Below, piece after piece: positions 61,221 to 64,000 of a DNA stretch of 64,000 nucleotides. The DNA is taken from NCBI GenBank assembly GCA_965200685.1, contig OZ241379.1, positions 1,550,001 through 1,614,000 on the forward strand. The letters run 5' to 3'. The position numbers and the translations under genes are program-made. Source of the stretch: Bin5 sp965200685 (GTDB lineage: Bacteria; Chloroflexota; Anaerolineae; Caldilineales; Caldilineaceae). How positions within the stretch are numbered: the stretch's first letter is position 1; every line of letters begins with the position of its first letter. The notes under the pieces are model-generated. The model did not search any database. It saw only the letters and a list, made by a program, of their open reading frames with translations, and was not told the DNA's origin.

Positions 61221-62696
61221 ATGCAAAACTTCCCGTATCACAACCGATATCTTCTTTACGCGATCGGCATACTTTGCGGGAGCATCCTAGCTGCCTATAT
61301 AGGAATGCTCCCCCCAAAGCAGGCCCAGGCCCAATCTCCAAGAGCAGGCGTATTCGTGCTCTATATGCCCATTATGCACACCATGACGAAGCCGACCACC
61401 ACCCCGACACCGTCCGGACCCTTCTTCAACAGGGCAGTCGTGGTGAGCTGTGACTCCAATGAGGCCATCACCTATGTGCGGGGCACTGTGCGCCAGAACG
61501 GCCAGCCGGTCAATGGCCATCGGGTCGTCTTCAGTTGGCATCCAGATGGGGAGGTGGTAGCCGGTATCACATCCGGGCACTATTCCGACTGGGCCCAGGG
61601 TTACTACAGCCACATCCTGCAAGCGGGTGGCCCCCGTGAAGGGAATTGGTGGTTCTGGATCCAAGACGAGGCCGGCAAGCGCATTTCAGAGATGGCATTC
61701 GTGCATACAGATGGTGTGGCCGGTGAAGGCAGGTGCCAACAGGCGGTCATTGATTTCGACTCGCAGGTGGCAAGGCCGCCCAACACTGCCATACCCACCA
61801 ACACACCTGTGGTGGTAACGCCGACCACCACCCCAACACCGCCCCCAGGGACCGGGGCACCCTATGAATTCAATATCGCGGTAGTGCAGAGATGTGAACC
61901 GCAACAGGCCGGGAATTGGTTTGAAGGGACAACCTATAAAAATGGGATACCAACGGATGGCTATCGCGTCGTCTACAGTTGGCAGCCAGATGGTACATGG
62001 ACAACGAAACCTGTTATCAGCGGCCCCCATACTGGTTATGACGATTGGGCTACTGGCTTCTATAGCCACATTATTCGTGCGCCGGGACAGGGTCCGATTG
62101 CTGGGAACTGGTTTGTCTGGATCGTTGATGCCTCAGGGGGGCGCATCTCAGAAATCGCCAATTTCCAAACGACTGGCCCGGGCCAAGGCTGCAATCAGGC
62201 TGTCGTGGACTTTGACTCCCGTGTAACAAAGCCGCCCAACACTGCCATACCCACCCGCACCCCTGTGGTAATCAGGCCGACGCCTTCCGCCACACCCAGC
62301 ATCCTGCCGACAAGCACCCCTACGGCCCCGGCCTCAGGGCATCTCTTCAAGCGGGCAATCCTAAGCCGCTGCGATCCCAATGGCGCGGTCACCTATGTGC
62401 ATGGCACTGTATACCAGAACAGCCAGCCGGTCAACGGTTATCGGGTCGTCTTCAGTTGGCAGCCAGATGGAGCGGTGGTGGCCGGCATCACATCCGGGCC
62501 CCATGCTGGCTATCCCGGCTGGGCACCAGGTTACTACAGCCACATCCTGCAAGCGGGTGGCCCCCGGGAAGGGGATTGGTGGTTCTGGATCCAAGACGAG
62601 GCCGGTAAGCGCATTTCAGAAATGGCACACGTCCATACAGATGGTGTGGCCGGTGAAGGCAAATGCCAACAGGCGATCATCAACTTCGACAGCTAG
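61221..62696 (+). CDS. Secreted protein with three tandem beta-sandwich-like modules
   Basis: 491 residues. Signal peptide (about 1-38), then three ~110-residue modules joined by Thr/Pro linkers. Modules 1 and 3 are very similar: NGQPVNGHRVVFSWHPDGEVV and NSQPVNGYRVVFSWQPDGAVV, then GYYSHILQAGGPREG; module 2 is more divergent but keeps GNWFVWIVDASGGRISEI. Each has a pair of Cys near the edges. It is probably displayed outside the cell. No known family. I took ATG 61221, the first that gives a signal peptide. Confidence 0.75.
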   Translation: MQNFPYHNRYLLYAIGILCGSILAAYIGMLPPKQAQAQSPRAGVFVLYMPIMHTMTKPTTTPTPSGPFFNRAVVVSCDSNEAITYVRGTVRQNGQPVNGHRVVFSWHPDGEVVAGITSGHYSDWAQGYYSHILQAGGPREGNWWFWIQDEAGKRISEMAFVHTDGVAGEGRCQQAVIDFDSQVARPPNTAIPTNTPVVVTPTTTPTPPPGTGAPYEFNIAVVQRCEPQQAGNWFEGTTYKNGIPTDGYRVVYSWQPDGTWTTKPVISGPHTGYDDWATGFYSHIIRAPGQGPIAGNWFVWIVDASGGRISEIANFQTTGPGQGCNQAVVDFDSRVTKPPNTAIPTRTPVVIRPTPSATPSILPTSTPTAPASGHLFKRAILSRCDPNGAVTYVHGTVYQNSQPVNGYRVVFSWQPDGAVVAGITSGPHAGYPGWAPGYYSHILQAGGPREGDWWFWIQDEAGKRISEMAHVHTDGVAGEGKCQQAIINFDS

Positions 62697-62770
62697 TCTC
62701 TTGAGGGATTCGGTACTGCTCCCTGTGTGTGCTACAATTGCCGGATCCCTATCAGGTTCTCGTTTGTTCA

Positions 62771-63715
62771 ATGATTCGTGTTCTCTATCGTCATGCCAGC
62801 GGAAAGATTGTCGGCAATTTCCCGGTCGATCAGTTGGCGGCCGCCCTACGGGACAGCCGCACCTATCTGTGGGTCGATCTGTCAGCAGCGACAGAAGCGG
62901 AACAACAGAAAATTCTGGCTGAAGTCTTCCGCTTCCATCCTTTGGCAATCGCAGATGCCAGCAGGAGCCTTCTTGCGCCCAAGATCACTGACTATCGCCA
63001 GTACCTGTTCATGGTTCTCCACAGCATCTATCCCGGTCAGAAACGGACCGACCTACGCAGCAGTGCGCTAGACATCTTTCTTGGCCCCAACTTTCTCGTA
63101 ACAGTTCATGAGCGGGAGATGACTGCAATCGAAGAGCTGTTGGCTGACGAGAGCTACCATCATCACAGCGGGCTCGGGCGGGGCCCGGCCCTCCTGCTGT
63201 ATGAACTGATCAGCCGGCAGCTTGACCGCTATTGTAGTCTGCTGGAGGAATTTGAAGCGGAGCTGGACCGTCTGGGCGATCTGATCTTCCTCCAGCAGAG
63301 CAGCCGGGCAGATCTGCTGGAGGATCTGCTGACAGCCCAGAGCAGTGCTTTGCATCTGGCACGGGTGCTTTGTCCGCAGAGGGATATGATGAAGCACCTA
63401 GCTGCTGGCGATTATGACGTGATCCTCAGCGATGCCCGCCTGTACTTCGCCAATGTATATGATAGGCTGGTGAATCTGGTGGGGCTGCTGGAAGGAATGC
63501 AGACCCTTGTGCCGAGCACGCTCAACATCTATCTGGCCTTGTCTGCTACTCGCAGGAATGACATCATGCGGATGCTGACAATGATTGTGACAGGTTTGTT
63601 CCCCTTGCTGTTCCTGAGCAGCCTCTACGTACGTGACTATCCGGCCCTGTGGCTGCTTTTTCTGGCAATGGCCTTGGGGCTGCTCGGCTATTTTCGACGG
63701 ATTGGATGGTTGTAA
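62771..63715 (+). CDS. CorA-like membrane protein without the GMN motif
   Basis: 314 residues. The N-terminal domain is soluble; a long coiled region (LEEFEAELDRLGDLIFL, LVNLVGLLEGMQTLV) precedes two C-terminal membrane helices in the CorA order. The pore-entrance signature normally GMN reads SLYVRD here. Without it magnesium selectivity is doubtful; ZntB-like or other divergent CorA members show other triplets. It ends overlapping the next start by one base (TAATG). Confidence 0.75.
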   Translation: MIRVLYRHASGKIVGNFPVDQLAAALRDSRTYLWVDLSAATEAEQQKILAEVFRFHPLAIADASRSLLAPKITDYRQYLFMVLHSIYPGQKRTDLRSSALDIFLGPNFLVTVHEREMTAIEELLADESYHHHSGLGRGPALLLYELISRQLDRYCSLLEEFEAELDRLGDLIFLQQSSRADLLEDLLTAQSSALHLARVLCPQRDMMKHLAAGDYDVILSDARLYFANVYDRLVNLVGLLEGMQTLVPSTLNIYLALSATRRNDIMRMLTMIVTGLFPLLFLSSLYVRDYPALWLLFLAMALGLLGYFRRIGWL

Positions 63716-64000
63716 TGGCACATTGGTACTGGTACGACGCGGACGGCCGGCAGGTGACATCACCGTTCCATCCCGAACACAGCCGCCCCATCGCCACAGC
63801 CATCGAATGGCTGCGCCCGCCGCTGATCTCTGATCTACACCGCAGTTTCGCCCGTTGGACTGCCGCGAAACTGACACTAGGTGACCTGACCCCAGACCGT
63901 CTGTGGATCGATCAGGCCGGGCTGGTGGCTGTGCGCTTTGCCACAGGCGCGCCAGCCCCACAGCCGACAATCGGGGCCGGCCCAGGCCTGGCCCAATGGT
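63715..64000 (+). CDS. Partial ORF, unknown, open at window end
   Basis: 95 codons from an ATG overlapping the CorA-like stop, so likely coupled. It begins with a Trp/Tyr-rich stretch and goes on with LTLGDLTPDRLWIDQAG, which resembles the catalytic loop of protein kinase-like folds (DLxPxN) but with Arg at the Asn position. The fragment is too short for a family call. Confidence 0.5.
   Translation, partial: MAHWYWYDADGRQVTSPFHPEHSRPIATAIEWLRPPLISDLHRSFARWTAAKLTLGDLTPDRLWIDQAGLVAVRFATGAPAPQPTIGAGPGLAQW

Noticed and set aside
1..64000. tRNA, rRNA or complete insertion sequence
   Set aside because: I saw no cloverleaf with a TTCGA-type T-loop, no rRNA-like conserved blocks and no transposase ORF; a covariance-model scan would be needed to exclude tRNAs fully.

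Overview
The window looks like chromosome of an uncultivated, probably free-living or host-associated member of the Chloroflexota (Caldilineae/Anaerolineae-like). The clues are a mevalonate-type HMG-CoA synthase/reductase pair, Ni-superoxide dismutase with its maturation peptidase, several phytanoyl-CoA-dioxygenase-like (PhyH) genes, many lipoprotein solute-binding proteins, and GTG starts behind strong Shine-Dalgarno sites. This assignment is an inference from gene content; no rRNA or tRNA gene is visible.

Layout. 1-8.9 kb: a sugar-binding lipoprotein cut by the window edge, a DUF1232 protein, a helicase-associated-domain-like protein, an oligopeptide-type ABC uptake set (binding protein plus two permeases, no ATPase), and a DNA methyltransferase followed by a stub that may be its lost endonuclease. 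8.5-12.1 kb (minus): sodX, sodN, a GNAT protein and a RumA/TrmA-like protein lacking its catalytic signatures. 12.3-18.5 kb: a LysM secreted protein, a truncated glycosyltransferase, a sugar epimerase and an SsnA-like amidohydrolase. 18.5-25.7 kb: two tandem Eco57I-like restriction-modification paralogues with near-identical front halves and unrelated target-recognition regions. 25.8-34.4 kb: a lone E2 acyltransferase, a TPP-riboswitch-controlled thiXYZ operon ending in a 2-oxoglutarate oxygenase, two PhyH genes and a Gfo/Idh/MocA dehydrogenase. 34.4-39.9 kb: a membrane glycosyltransferase with internal duplications and a lytic transglycosylase lipoprotein. 40-44.2 kb (minus): an operon of PhyH, sugar-binding protein and two permeases behind a textbook promoter. 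44.5-48.4 kb: a defence-like patch with an AAA ATPase, a broken PIN-like ORF, three 143-bp repeats and an HsdM-HsdS fusion without HsdR. 48.4-50.9 kb: HMG-CoA synthase and reductase. 51-56 kb: a start-less ORF, a lipoprotein and its decayed copy, and a three-gene membrane cluster resembling complex I/Mrp antiporter subunits but lacking their usual charged residues. 56.3-64 kb: PhyH, FtsH, a small drug/metabolite transporter, RNase D, a three-repeat secreted protein, a CorA-like protein without GMN and a partial gene.

Two themes run through the window. First, accessory DNA-modification and defence genes are present in several states of decay. Second, short palindromic repeats of at least two kinds (one built on CAGTGGCC/GGCCACTG, one on ATTCGTGGTGAG/CTCACCACGAAT) occupy many intergenic gaps. 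Some copies also appear to have entered coding sequence: a glycosyltransferase end, an HMG-CoA reductase loop and the linkers of the E2 protein.
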